Assembly: GCF_037023725.1 (NCBI RefSeq)
Contig: NZ_CP146077.1
Span: 2,579,001-2,643,000, forward strand
Direction of reading: 5' to 3'
From: Pseudomonas bubulae
GTDB taxonomy: Bacteria > Pseudomonadota > Gammaproteobacteria > Pseudomonadales > Pseudomonadaceae
DNA: 64,000 bases
Position numbers and translations under genes: made by a program. The notes beneath the pieces were generated by a model that saw only the letters and a program-made list of their open reading frames with translations, ran no database searches and had not been told where the DNA came from. Shown here one piece after another: positions 13,785-23,500 of the stretch. Numbering within the stretch: the first letter of the stretch is position 1; the number at the start of each line of letters is the position of its first letter.

Positions 13785-14864
13785 ATGAGTCGTACAGACG
13801 ACATATCGAACTTGTTCAGCAGGTTCGGCGCCACTTCGGACAGTTATCACGAGTTCGACAGTCAGTTCGAATACCCCAATACGCCGCCAGCTCAAGTTAA
13901 AGCCTCTGAGCCTGAAGAAGTCACGGCCCCGGTACTTGCTGCTCTGCCACCGGTTGCGCCAGTCTGCGTGGCATTGGCGAAAGCCGAAGATCCGGCACCG
14001 CTGATGAGCACTGCCGACGTTGCCATCCCGCTGCGTAATTTGCTCGCTGAAGTAGCGCTTGCTCGTCAGGCCGAAACCGAGGCCCTGCAGGCACAATTGC
14101 GCACGCCGCAGTGCAAGGCTCGTGTCGTGGTGCTGGTCTCGGCCAAGGGCGGCGTTGGCAAGACCACGCTGGCCGCCAGCCTGGCAAGCAGCCTGCGTCT
14201 GGAGGGTGGCAAGACCCTGGCCATCGACCTTGATCCGCAAAATGCCCTGCACCATCACCTCGGCGTTGAATCCGGCGTGACCGGCATCGGCAGCGCCTGC
14301 TGGAGCAGCAATCTGCAGCAGGGATTCAACGATGTACAAGTGCTGCCCTACGGCGTGTTGAGCGATGACCAGCGCTGTGCCCTGGAGCGCGAAGTAAGCC
14401 AGGACCGCCACTGGCTGGCACGGCAACTGGAACGCATGGACCTGGGCACACATGACCTGGTGATTGTCGATACGCCCACCGGCCGCTCGGCGTACCTGCA
14501 GCAGGCGCTGGATGTGGCCGATCAGGTGCTGGTGGTCACTGCTGCCGACGCGGCCAGCTTTATTGCCCTGGAGCATATGGACCGTCTGCTGGGAGCCAAC
14601 GTTGCGCGCAGCTATGTGGTCAATCAATTTGAGCCCGGGCGCGAGTTTTCCCGCGACATGCTCGAAGTGCTCAAGCGCCGTCTGGGTGCGCAGTTGACGG
14701 GGGTAGTAGAGCAGGATCACGGTTTTGGCGAGGCCTTGGCTTACGGCCGCAACCCGTTGACGGTGCCCGTCCGGTCTGTAGGTGGTGAAGGGGTTTTACT
14801 GCTTGGCGAACACCTTAAGGCTGCTTTGCAGAACGTCCGTGTAACCGAGAACTCAGCTTCATGA
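13785..14864 (+). CDS. bcsQ: cellulose biosynthesis ATPase BcsQ/WssA with BcsR-like N-terminus
   Basis: The start at 13785 follows GGAAGGAACC and gives 359 residues. Residues 4-15 (TDDISNLFSRFG) resemble the BcsR/BcsP motif. A Pro/Ala/Val-rich linker follows, then a ParA/MinD-type ATPase domain with deviant Walker A (SAKGGVGKTTLAASLA, about residues 119-134), switch region DLDPQNALHHHLG and Walker B region DLVIVDTPTG. BcsQ and BcsR help assemble and place the cellulose synthase; in P. fluorescens SBW25 the first wss gene is a MinD-like protein. The stop overlaps the expected bcsA start by four bases. A motif of a separate small protein in enterobacteria is here on the same chain. Confidence 0.9.
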   Translation: MSRTDDISNLFSRFGATSDSYHEFDSQFEYPNTPPAQVKASEPEEVTAPVLAALPPVAPVCVALAKAEDPAPLMSTADVAIPLRNLLAEVALARQAETEALQAQLRTPQCKARVVVLVSAKGGVGKTTLAASLASSLRLEGGKTLAIDLDPQNALHHHLGVESGVTGIGSACWSSNLQQGFNDVQVLPYGVLSDDQRCALEREVSQDRHWLARQLERMDLGTHDLVIVDTPTGRSAYLQQALDVADQVLVVTAADAASFIALEHMDRLLGANVARSYVVNQFEPGREFSRDMLEVLKRRLGAQLTGVVEQDHGFGEALAYGRNPLTVPVRSVGGEGVLLLGEHLKAALQNVRVTENSAS

Positions 14865-17084
14865 GTCAGTCAAACAGCCCCCCCCCAGGTTGCGCAAAGC
14901 CGGTTTCAGCGTTGGGCCCAGTCGCTGTCAGATCATCTTGATCAGTGGCCGGCTGCGGCACGCCGTGCGCTGCTTGCCGGTACCGCAGTGTTTTGCGGGC
15001 TTTTGGGCCTGCTGATTATTACCGTACCGTTCGAATTCTATGCGCAGTGCATCTTTGCCATCGGCTGCTTTGTTGCAGCATTGGTGCTGCGCAGGATACC
15101 CGGGCGCCTGACCATCCTGATCATGATCGGCCTGTCACTCACGGCCTCGTTGCGCTATATATACTGGCGCTTGACCGAAACCCTGGGGTTCGACGACTGG
15201 GTCGACATGACGTTCGGTTATGGCCTGGTGCTGGCCGAAATCTATGCCCTGGTGGTGCTGGTGTTCGGCTACCTGCAAACGGCCTGGCCGCTGCGGCGCC
15301 AGCCGGTATTGCTCAAGGGCCCGCCAAGCGAATGGCCAGTGGTTGACGTGTTTATCCCGTCATACAACGAGACGCTCGATATCGTGAAGCTGACCATCTT
15401 TGCCGCTCAGGCAATTGACTGGCCACAGGACAAGCTGCGCGTGCATGTGCTCGATGACGGTCGCCGCGAAGACTTTCGCGAGTTCTGCGAGCAGATCAAC
15501 GTCAACTACATCACCCGTGACAACAATCGTCATGCCAAGGCCGGTAACCTCAACGAAGCATTGCAGGTCACCAGTGGCGAGTTCGTAGCATTTTTCGATG
15601 CCGACCACGTGCCGACCCGCTCTTTCTTGCAAGTGAGCATTGGCTGGTTCCTCAAAGACCCCAAGCTGGCGATGTTGCAAACGCCGCACTTTTTCTTTTC
15701 GCCCGACCCGTTCGAAAAAAATCTCGACACCTTCCGTTCGGTGCCCAACGAAGGCGAGTTGTTTTATGGTCTGGTGCAGGACGGCAACGACCTGTGGAAC
15801 GCCACGTTTTTCTGTGGCTCTTGCGCAGTGATCCGTCGCAAGCCGCTGATGGAAGTCGGCGGGGTGGCGGTCGAAACTGTGACCGAAGATGCCCATACCG
15901 CGCTCAAGCTCAACCGCGCCGGCTACAACACTGCTTATCTGGCGATACCGCAGGCAGCGGGTCTGGCCACGGAAAGCCTTTCACGCCACATTAGCCAGCG
16001 TATTCGCTGGGCGCGGGGTATGGCGCAGATTTTCCGCACCGACAATCCGCTGTTCGGCAAGGGCCTGAACCTGGGCCAGCGCCTGTGCTACCTCAACGCA
16101 ATGCTGCATTTCTTCTATGGTTTGCCGCGCTTGGTGTTTTTGACGGCGCCGCTGGCTTTTCTGTTTTTTGATGCGCAAATCTTTCATGCCTCGGGCTTGA
16201 TGATTGCCGCCTATGCATTGCCGCATATTTTTCATGCCAGCCTCACCAACTCCAGCATTCAGGGGCAATACCGGCATTCGTTCTGGAACGAGGTCTACGA
16301 GACAGTACTGGCCTGGTACATCATGGCCCCGGTGCTGGTGGCGCTGGTCAACCCCAAGTTCGGTGGTTTCAACGTGACCGACAAGGGCGGGATCATTGAC
16401 GAGAAGTACTTCGACTGGAAACTCGCCCGTCCATATATCGTGCTGCTGACCCTTAACATGGCAGGGATGGCGTACGGGATCGCGCGGCTGGTAATGGGTG
16501 AGGAGGGCGCCACGACCACGCTGTTGATCAACCTGTTGTGGACGCTCTACAACGTGATCATCACCAGTGCCGCCGTGGCGGTGGCCAGTGAAACCCGGCA
16601 GGTTCGTGCCGAGCCGCGGGTTGCTGCCACATTACCGGTGCGCCTGGTCCGTGGCGATGGCAGTGTGATAGACGGCGTTACCCAGGACTTTTCGCAAAAA
16701 GGCATGGGCTTGCGTTTGCCACAGGGCGTCAGCGTACCTCAAGGCGAGCAGGTGCAGATTTCGCTATTGCGCAGCCAGCACTTGAGCCTGTTCCCGGCTG
16801 TGATTGTATTCAGTCGCGGTGAATTGCTCGGCGTTCAATTTGAAGCCCTGACTCTGCGCCAGCAAAGTGATCTGGTTCGTCTCACCTTTTCCCGTGCCGA
16901 CACTTGGGCATCGACCTGGGGTAGCGGGCAGGTCGATACCCCGCTGGTGGCCCTGCGCGGAGTCAGCCGAATTGGTTTTCGCGGTATCCAAGAACTCTTC
17001 AAAGCCTCGCTCATGGAAGTGCGCAGCTTGCTGCGCCGTCGCCGCGTCGCCCCATCAAAGCTAGAAAACATCCAGGATAAGTGA
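14861..17084 (+). CDS. bcsA: cellulose synthase catalytic subunit BcsA/WssB, start out of frame
   Basis: This membrane GT2 enzyme polymerises UDP-glucose and exports the chain. Visible are IPSYNETLD, VLDDG, FDADH, TEDAHTALKL and QRIRWARGM (D, DxD, TED and QxxRW motifs), several membrane helices, and a C-terminal PilZ domain with RAEPR and DFSQKGMG, the c-di-GMP contacts. The natural ATG at 14861 (ATGA overlap with bcsQ) enters a nine-C run and stops 27 codons on. The true frame is open from 14865 and would join that ATG if the run had eight C (MSQSNSPPQVAQSRF). The first in-frame GTG is at 14988 and would cut about 42 residues and part of the first helix. Gene identity is certain; whether it is expressed in this cell is not. 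Confidence 0.9.
14878..14886 (+). repeat. nine-C homopolymer within bcsA
   Basis: Nine consecutive C lie 17 bases after the bcsA ATG. The tract length decides the reading frame: eight C would be in frame and nine are out of frame. Tracts of this length slip easily in replication and also in sequencing. Confidence 0.9.
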
Positions 17085-19351
17085 TGAATTCAACGTCTTC
17101 AGTCTTCGCCAATTTGCGCGATCCGCGTCGTGCCCTGGCACGCATTGCGTGTGCCTTGCTGGCTTTGAACAGCGGCGCTGCCTGCGCCGAGAGCGCTCCA
17201 GCCGTTGCTGCAACCGGTAGCAATAATTACACCGTGACCCTCAAACAGTTGGGCCGCAATTATCCGATGAACCTGCGTGGTGTGGAATCGAGCGACAGTG
17301 TCAGTTTCGATGTGCGGGCCGACTCGATTGTGACGGGTGCCAAGTTGAACTTGCAGTACACCTACTCGCCGGCATTGCTGGAAGAGCTGTCGCAAATCAA
17401 CGTCATCATCAACGATGAAGTGGCGGCAAGCCTGCCGTTGCCCAAGGACAAAGCCGGGCAACTGCAACAGCATGTCGTCGACATACCGGCGCACCTGATT
17501 ACCGAGTTCAACCGTCTGAGTTTGCAGTTTATCGGGCACTACACCATGAGTTGCGAAGATCCGCAGCACACCAGCCTGTGGGCCAAGATCAGCAACTCCA
17601 CCAGCTTGAGCATTGATGTATCGCCCTTGGGTTTACCCAATGATCTGTCCATCTTGCCGTTGCCATTTTTCGATCGTCGCGATACCCGGGCCCTGGATTT
17701 GCCGTTTGTGTTCGTCTCTGCGCCTGACAACGCCACGCTCGAAGCAGCCGGTGCACTGTCGTCGTGGTTTGGCGCCCAAGCCAGTTTTCGGGGTGCACGG
17801 TTTTCCTCGAGTTACAACCAGATTCCCGCCAGCGGCAGTGCGGTGGTTTTGATCAGTGGTCCGGATGCGCTGCAGATTGGCAGTATTAGTCTACCGCCAG
17901 CGAAGGGCCCGACCCTGACCTTGATGACCAATCCGAATGACGTCAATGCCAAGCTGCTGGTGGTCAGCGGTCGCGACGGTGCCGAACTCAAGAGTGCCGC
18001 AACTGCTTTGGTACTGGGCAGCCAGGCCTTGTCGGGCAGCAGCGTGGTGATCGATCGATTGCAGGTGGTGCAGCCCCGCAAGCCCTATGACGCGCCGAAC
18101 TGGTTGCCCAGTGATCGCCCGGTAAAGATTGGTGAGTTGATGCAGGCCAAGCAACTGGCGGTGTCCGGCTACAACCCGGGTGACATCACCGTGCCGTTGA
18201 ATTTTCCGCCGGATTTGTTTACCTGGCGTAACGAAGGCGCGCCGCTGAATCTTAAATACCGCTATACGCCGCAAGAGAAGTCCTACAATTCGTCGTTCAT
18301 TATCAGTTTTAATGACGCGCTGATTCAGTCGCAGAACCTGCTGTCCCGGGACAGGCTCGACAGCAGTGTGCTCAGAACACTGAAGTCAGACGACAGCCTT
18401 GACCGCGAAACCAATGTGTTGCTGCCCCTGAACTCGGTGGCCCTGCAGTCCCGCCTGCAGTTGCGCTATATGTTCGATTACATCAAGCAGGGCCAATGTA
18501 ACGACATCATCATTGACAATATGCGCGGTGCGATTGATCCCGAGTCGACCCTTGATTTGAGCGGCTACGACCACTTTATCGCCATGCCCAACCTGGGCGT
18601 GTTCAAGGATTCCGGCTTTCCGTTTACCCGTATGGCTGACCTGTCGCAAACCGCCGTGGTGTTGCCGGATGATGCCGGGGTTGCTGATTTGAATGCCTAC
18701 CTCACACTGCTCGGCCGATTTGGCCAGTCCACCGGCTACCCGGCTACTGGCGTACAGGTGATTCAGGCGGATCAGGTGGCGGGCGCTGCGGACAAGGACT
18801 TGCTGGTGCTGGCGTCCGGTGCCAATCAGCCTTTGCTGACACATTGGGCCGATCGCCTGCCCGCTAACGATGGCGAAGGCCAGCAGAGCTTTCATTTATC
18901 TGACTTGCCGATGCGGCTACGTGACTGGTTTAGCCCCGATCCTGAAGCCAATATTCGCAAGACGCGGTTGGCGATGGCGTTTTCCGGTGGCGCGCGTAGC
19001 ACTTACCTGACCGGTTTCGAATCGCCGCTTAAAAAAGGGCGCAGTGTTGTGGTTATTGCCAGTGGTCAACCGCAAGGTCTGGCCGATGCCACAAATGCAC
19101 TGATCGGAGGTGAGGATTACACCCATTCGATCCAGGGCAGTCTGGTGGTGGTACGCGGTAAAAACATCGAGCCTCTGGTGGCGGACGAGCAGTACTACGT
19201 TGGCAGCCTGGGGCCTATCAAGTACCTGCAATGGTTGATGTCGCGCCATGTGGTCCTGTCCCTGCTGCTGACCGGTCTGGGGGTGATTTTGCTCAGTGGT
19301 CTGGCTTATCTGGCACTGCGCGCACGCGCCAACAAACGACTAGGTAACTGA
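17084..19351 (+). CDS. bcsB: cellulose synthase periplasmic subunit BcsB/WssC
   Basis: The ATG at 17084 shares one base with the bcsA stop. The 755-residue protein has a signal peptide ending near SGAACAE, a large periplasmic part with the BcsB opening (NYTVTLKQLGRNYPMNLRGV) and VGSLGPIKYLQWLMSR before a C-terminal membrane anchor (VVLSLLLTGLGVILLSGLAY). BcsB guides the nascent glucan through the periplasm, and its membrane anchor is needed for BcsA activity. Length and layout are normal; no damage is seen. Confidence 0.95.
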   Translation: MNSTSSVFANLRDPRRALARIACALLALNSGAACAESAPAVAATGSNNYTVTLKQLGRNYPMNLRGVESSDSVSFDVRADSIVTGAKLNLQYTYSPALLEELSQINVIINDEVAASLPLPKDKAGQLQQHVVDIPAHLITEFNRLSLQFIGHYTMSCEDPQHTSLWAKISNSTSLSIDVSPLGLPNDLSILPLPFFDRRDTRALDLPFVFVSAPDNATLEAAGALSSWFGAQASFRGARFSSSYNQIPASGSAVVLISGPDALQIGSISLPPAKGPTLTLMTNPNDVNAKLLVVSGRDGAELKSAATALVLGSQALSGSSVVIDRLQVVQPRKPYDAPNWLPSDRPVKIGELMQAKQLAVSGYNPGDITVPLNFPPDLFTWRNEGAPLNLKYRYTPQEKSYNSSFIISFNDALIQSQNLLSRDRLDSSVLRTLKSDDSLDRETNVLLPLNSVALQSRLQLRYMFDYIKQGQCNDIIIDNMRGAIDPESTLDLSGYDHFIAMPNLGVFKDSGFPFTRMADLSQTAVVLPDDAGVADLNAYLTLLGRFGQSTGYPATGVQVIQADQVAGAADKDLLVLASGANQPLLTHWADRLPANDGEGQQSFHLSDLPMRLRDWFSPDPEANIRKTRLAMAFSGGARSTYLTGFESPLKKGRSVVVIASGQPQGLADATNALIGGEDYTHSIQGSLVVVRGKNIEPLVADEQYYVGSLGPIKYLQWLMSRHVVLSLLLTGLGVILLSGLAYLALRARANKRLGN

Positions 19352-19357
19352 CGGCTC

Positions 19358-20596
19358 ATGGGGTTCTTCGCGATCAAACGTTTTAATTCCTCACCGCGGC
19401 GCCTGCATCGTGCGCTGCTGTGGTTGGCAGGCGCTCTGGCAGGTATCGCCCTGGCCCCCGCGATGGCCAAGGACACCAGGTGCCAAAAAGCCGACTGGCC
19501 GCTGTGGCAAGCCTACGCTTCGCGCTTTGTACAGGCTGACGGCCGTATGCTGGAGTCCAGCCCACAGCTCAACCAAAGCTCTTCCGAAGGTCAGTCCTAC
19601 GGGATGTTATTTGCATTGATCGGCAATGATCAGGCGCGCTTTGACAGGTTATGGCAATGGACCCTGGCCAATATGGCTGGCGCCGACGTGAGCACGCGTT
19701 TGCCAGGCTGGTTGTGGGGGCAGGGCAAGGACGGGACGTGGCAATTGCAGGACGCCAATTCAGCGTCCGATTCGGACTTGTGGATTGCCTATTCGTTGCT
19801 CGAAGCGGCACGTCTGTGGCAGCGCCCGGACTACCGCGAGGCAGCCTTGCATCTGCTTGAAAACATTCAGAGCCAACTGGTCGTGAGCTTGCCCGGTCTG
19901 GGCAAAATGGTGTTGCCCGGGCCTCAAGGCTTTGTGCAGCCCGATCACCTGTGGCGCTTGAATCCCAGCTATCTGCCGCTGCCGTTGCTGCGGCGGCTGG
20001 CCATGCAGGCACCGGCCGGGCCGTGGAAAGAAATTGCCGAAAACACCGTGAAAATGGTCAAGGCTTCCAGCCCCAAGGGCTATGTTGCCGACTGGATCGG
20101 CTATCGTGCCACCGGGCCGAACAGCGGTCTGTTCGTGGTCGATCCGGTTAATGGCGAACTGGGCAGTTACGACGCGATTCGCGTTTACCTGTGGGCAGGC
20201 ATGACGCCCAAATCCGATGTGCTGGCAGCACCGTTGCTGGCGCGACTGGAGGGCATGGCGAACAGCACGGCTTCCACTGGCATTCCACCGGAAAAGGTCC
20301 AGGTCAGGAGCGGTACGCTAGAGGGGCAGGGGCCGTTCGGCTTCTCCGCCGCGCTGATTCCTTACTTCCAGGCCAAAGGCCAGCCCTGGCTTGCCCAAGC
20401 CCAGCAGCGTCGAACCGAGCTAGCCCTCACGAAGGCGCTGGGGCAGGCCGATGGCGAACGTACCGAGCCTTTGTATTACAACGTCATGCTTAGCCTGTTC
20501 GCACTCGGCTGGGCAGAAAACCGCTTTCAGTTTCGTGATGACGGAACACTCAAACTGTCTTGGGAGACGTCATGCGTCCGCACCGCCACGCACTAG
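19358..20596 (+). CDS. bcsZ: periplasmic endo-1,4-beta-glucanase BcsZ/WssD (GH8)
   Basis: This 412-residue protein has a signal peptide (WLAGALAGIALAPAMAKD) and the GH8 active-site elements: the acid Glu in SSSEGQSYGM, DSDLWIAYSL and the Asp in GSYDAIRVYLW. BcsZ trims cellulose in the periplasm and affects how much polymer is exported. It starts 7 bases after bcsB and its 3' end overlaps the bcsC start by 25 bases. Confidence 0.95.
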   Translation: MGFFAIKRFNSSPRRLHRALLWLAGALAGIALAPAMAKDTRCQKADWPLWQAYASRFVQADGRMLESSPQLNQSSSEGQSYGMLFALIGNDQARFDRLWQWTLANMAGADVSTRLPGWLWGQGKDGTWQLQDANSASDSDLWIAYSLLEAARLWQRPDYREAALHLLENIQSQLVVSLPGLGKMVLPGPQGFVQPDHLWRLNPSYLPLPLLRRLAMQAPAGPWKEIAENTVKMVKASSPKGYVADWIGYRATGPNSGLFVVDPVNGELGSYDAIRVYLWAGMTPKSDVLAAPLLARLEGMANSTASTGIPPEKVQVRSGTLEGQGPFGFSAALIPYFQAKGQPWLAQAQQRRTELALTKALGQADGERTEPLYYNVMLSLFALGWAENRFQFRDDGTLKLSWETSCVRTATH

Positions 20597-23500
20597 CTAT
20601 CGGGATTCTAACCGCAGTCATCGGCACAGCCGTCCACGCCGATACCAGCGACGTGCAAGCGCGGCTGGTCGAACAGGGTCAGTACTGGCAAGGCCGCGCC
20701 AATGCACAACGGGCGGCCGAGGCCTGGGAAAAAGTCTTGCGTCTGGACCCCAATCAAGTGGATGCCCTTTATGGTATGGGCTTTGCCAGCCTCAAACAGA
20801 ACAAGCCCGAGCAAGCCAGGCAATACCTGGAGCGTTTGCAGGCCCTGTCGCCCCGACCGTGGCTGGCGGCGCAGCTGGAACAGGATATTGCCCTGACTGA
20901 GACGCAGAACAAAGCACTGCTGGATGAGGCCCGACGTCTGGTCGATAGCGATCAGCGAGATGAGGCGACTCAGGTGTTTGCCAAACTGTTTGCCGGTCGC
21001 ACACCGTCAGGCACGGTGGGACGTGAGTATTACAACAACCTGGCGTTCAATCCTGCAGGTTGGCCAGAAGCGCGAAAAGGCATGGAGCGCTTGCTGCGCG
21101 AGACGCCCAACGACTCGACTCTGGCGCTGTTTCTGGCCAAGCAACTGATTCGTTACGAAGACAGTCGCCCTGAAGGTATCCGTAATCTGGCCAAGCTATC
21201 GACCCGGCCCGACATCGGCGGTGACGCTGATGAAAGCTGGCGTCTGGCGCTGGTCTGGTCCGGTCCGCCGAGTGCTGCCCAGGTGCCGTTGTTCGAAGCC
21301 TTTTTAAAGGCTCATCCAGATGATCAGGAAATTCGTGACCTGCTGAACAAAGGTAAATTGAAAGCCAGCACTGCAGACCGTGTACCGGCCTGGCAACCTG
21401 ATCCGCTGGTCGAGCGTGGGCTCAAGGCGTTGGATAAAGGTGATCAGGCGGGTGCCGAGCAAGCCTTTGCCGCACGCTTGAAAAACAAGGCGAATGATCC
21501 TGATGCTTTGGGTGGGCTCGGTGTGGTGCGTCAGCAACAGGACCGTCTGAGCGAAGCTGAGCAACTTTTGAACCGCGCTATCGGCAACGGCGGCTCGCGC
21601 TGGAAGCCGGCGCTGGATAACGTGCGCTACTGGGCTTTGCTGCAACAGGCGCGCAACCAGGCCAAGAGCCAGCCCGCCAAGGCCCGGGAAAGCATTGCCC
21701 AGGCAATGCGAGTGAACCCCAGGGGCATCGAGGCACGTTTGGCCCTCGCGGATATTCAGGCTCAGAACGGTCAGCTCGATGAGGCTCAAGCCAGTTACCG
21801 TCAGGTGCTGAGTGTGCAGAAGGACAATGCTCAGGCCGTACAAGGGCTGGTCAATGTTCTGTCGCAAGCGGGGCAGGCCGATGAGGCCTTGCGCCTGCTA
21901 GATACCCTGACCCCGGCCCAGCAGGCCGAAATGGGCGGTGGCGGTCGACTGCGTGCGCTGCGCTCCACGCAGGCTGCGGCATTGGCCGAGCAGCGTGGCG
22001 ATACCCGGGGCGCGCAACAAGCTTTGGTGCAAGCGGTCAAAGATGACCCGGACAACGTCTGGACCCGTTTTGATCTCGCCCGCCTTTACCTGAAAACCGG
22101 TGAGCCGCAAAAAGCCCGCGTTCTGATCGACAGCTACCTCAAAGCTCATCCGACAGATGTTGACGCCCTCTATACCAGTGCTCTGCTCTCAGTGGAAATG
22201 GAACAGTGGGACGCTGCCCAGGCTGCCATAAGCCGGATTCCAGTGGGTCGTCGCACCGCAGATATGAACGATTTGGCGGATCAGATCATGCTGACGGTGC
22301 AGGTCAAGCTCGCTGCCACCATGGCCAAGCGTGGCCAGCGTCAGGAAGCCCTGGCATTGCTCGACCGGTTGCAACCGATGGCGAGCCGCAGTCCGGATCG
22401 TATGGCAACGCTGGCCTCGGCTTATGTGGACACAGGAGATTCCACGCGAGCGTTGACCATGATGCGCGATGTGATCAACCAGACACCGACACCTTCCGCC
22501 GACTTGATGTTGCAGTACGCCAATCTGCTGCTCAAGACGGGTAATGATGCCCAGGTCAACTCGATCCTGCGCGGCCTGCAAAACCAGCGAATGAGCGTTG
22601 CCACACGCAAACGTTTCGACGACCTGCTGTATCAGTACCGCATTCGTCAGGCCGATCTGCTGCGTGAAGGCGGTGACCTGGCGGGCGCTTATGACACTCT
22701 GGCACCGGCGCTGGCATCGCGGCCTGGGGACGCCGGTGCGACTTCGGCGCTGGCGCGGATGTACGTCAGCAGCGGCAATAACGCCAAGGCGTTTGAGCTG
22801 TACAAGCCTTTGCTGCAACGTCAGCCCAACGATCCGCAAATCCTCCTCAATGCCGCGGACGCTGCGGTTCTGGCCCGAGATAACGGCTACGCCGAGCGTG
22901 CGCTGGAGCAGTTTGTGAAACTGCAAAACTACGACCCGCAGTCTTTGACCGAAGCGGCACGAATCTACCGCAGCATGGGCAAGAGCGCTCAGGCTGCGCA
23001 CCTGTTGCGCAAGGCCGTGGACATCGAGCAAACCGAGAAAAAACGCAACCTTACGGCTCAGGCCGGCGTATCTGGCGTTGCGCCGAACCCGTTCGCCGGC
23101 TTGTCGGGCCCAGCCAATCAGATGGGGCGTGGGGCCATCGATGCGATTCCCGCGCCCGCCCAAACCACGCTCGATTCGAGCGCTTATATGGCAGACGACA
23201 ATGCGCTGTTGGCCAGCGATGTCTACCCGGGGCAACCCCTGCCTTCCAGGACAGGCAATGGCACCTTGCCGGTGGGACGTAATGCTGGTGCCGGGGCTAA
23301 TCCATTTTTACCCCAAGGCACGGTCAATGTGGCGGTGGACCAAGCCAGTTCGGCCCAGCGTGCGCTGGACAGTATCCTCCAGGAGCGCAGTGCCTACGTG
23401 ACCCAGGGCGTCACTATTCGCAACAACGACAGTGAGCCTGGCCTTGGCAAAATGACCGATATCGAAACACCGCTGGAAATTAACTTTCCGGCGGGTGACA

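Noticed and set aside
13715..13900. Possible short leader frame before and across the start of bcsQ
   Set aside because: It overlaps the well-supported bcsQ start in another frame and has no good ribosome-binding site of its own.
14988..17084. Taking bcsA to start at GTG 14988
   Set aside because: It would lose about 42 conserved-looking residues and part of the first membrane helix, and has no good ribosome-binding site; a frameshift in the C tract explains the data better.
20451..20900. Alternative frames across the bcsZ/bcsC junction
   Set aside because: The overlap is simply the bcsC start inside the end of bcsZ; the other frames are antisense or shifted reads of high-GC coding DNA.
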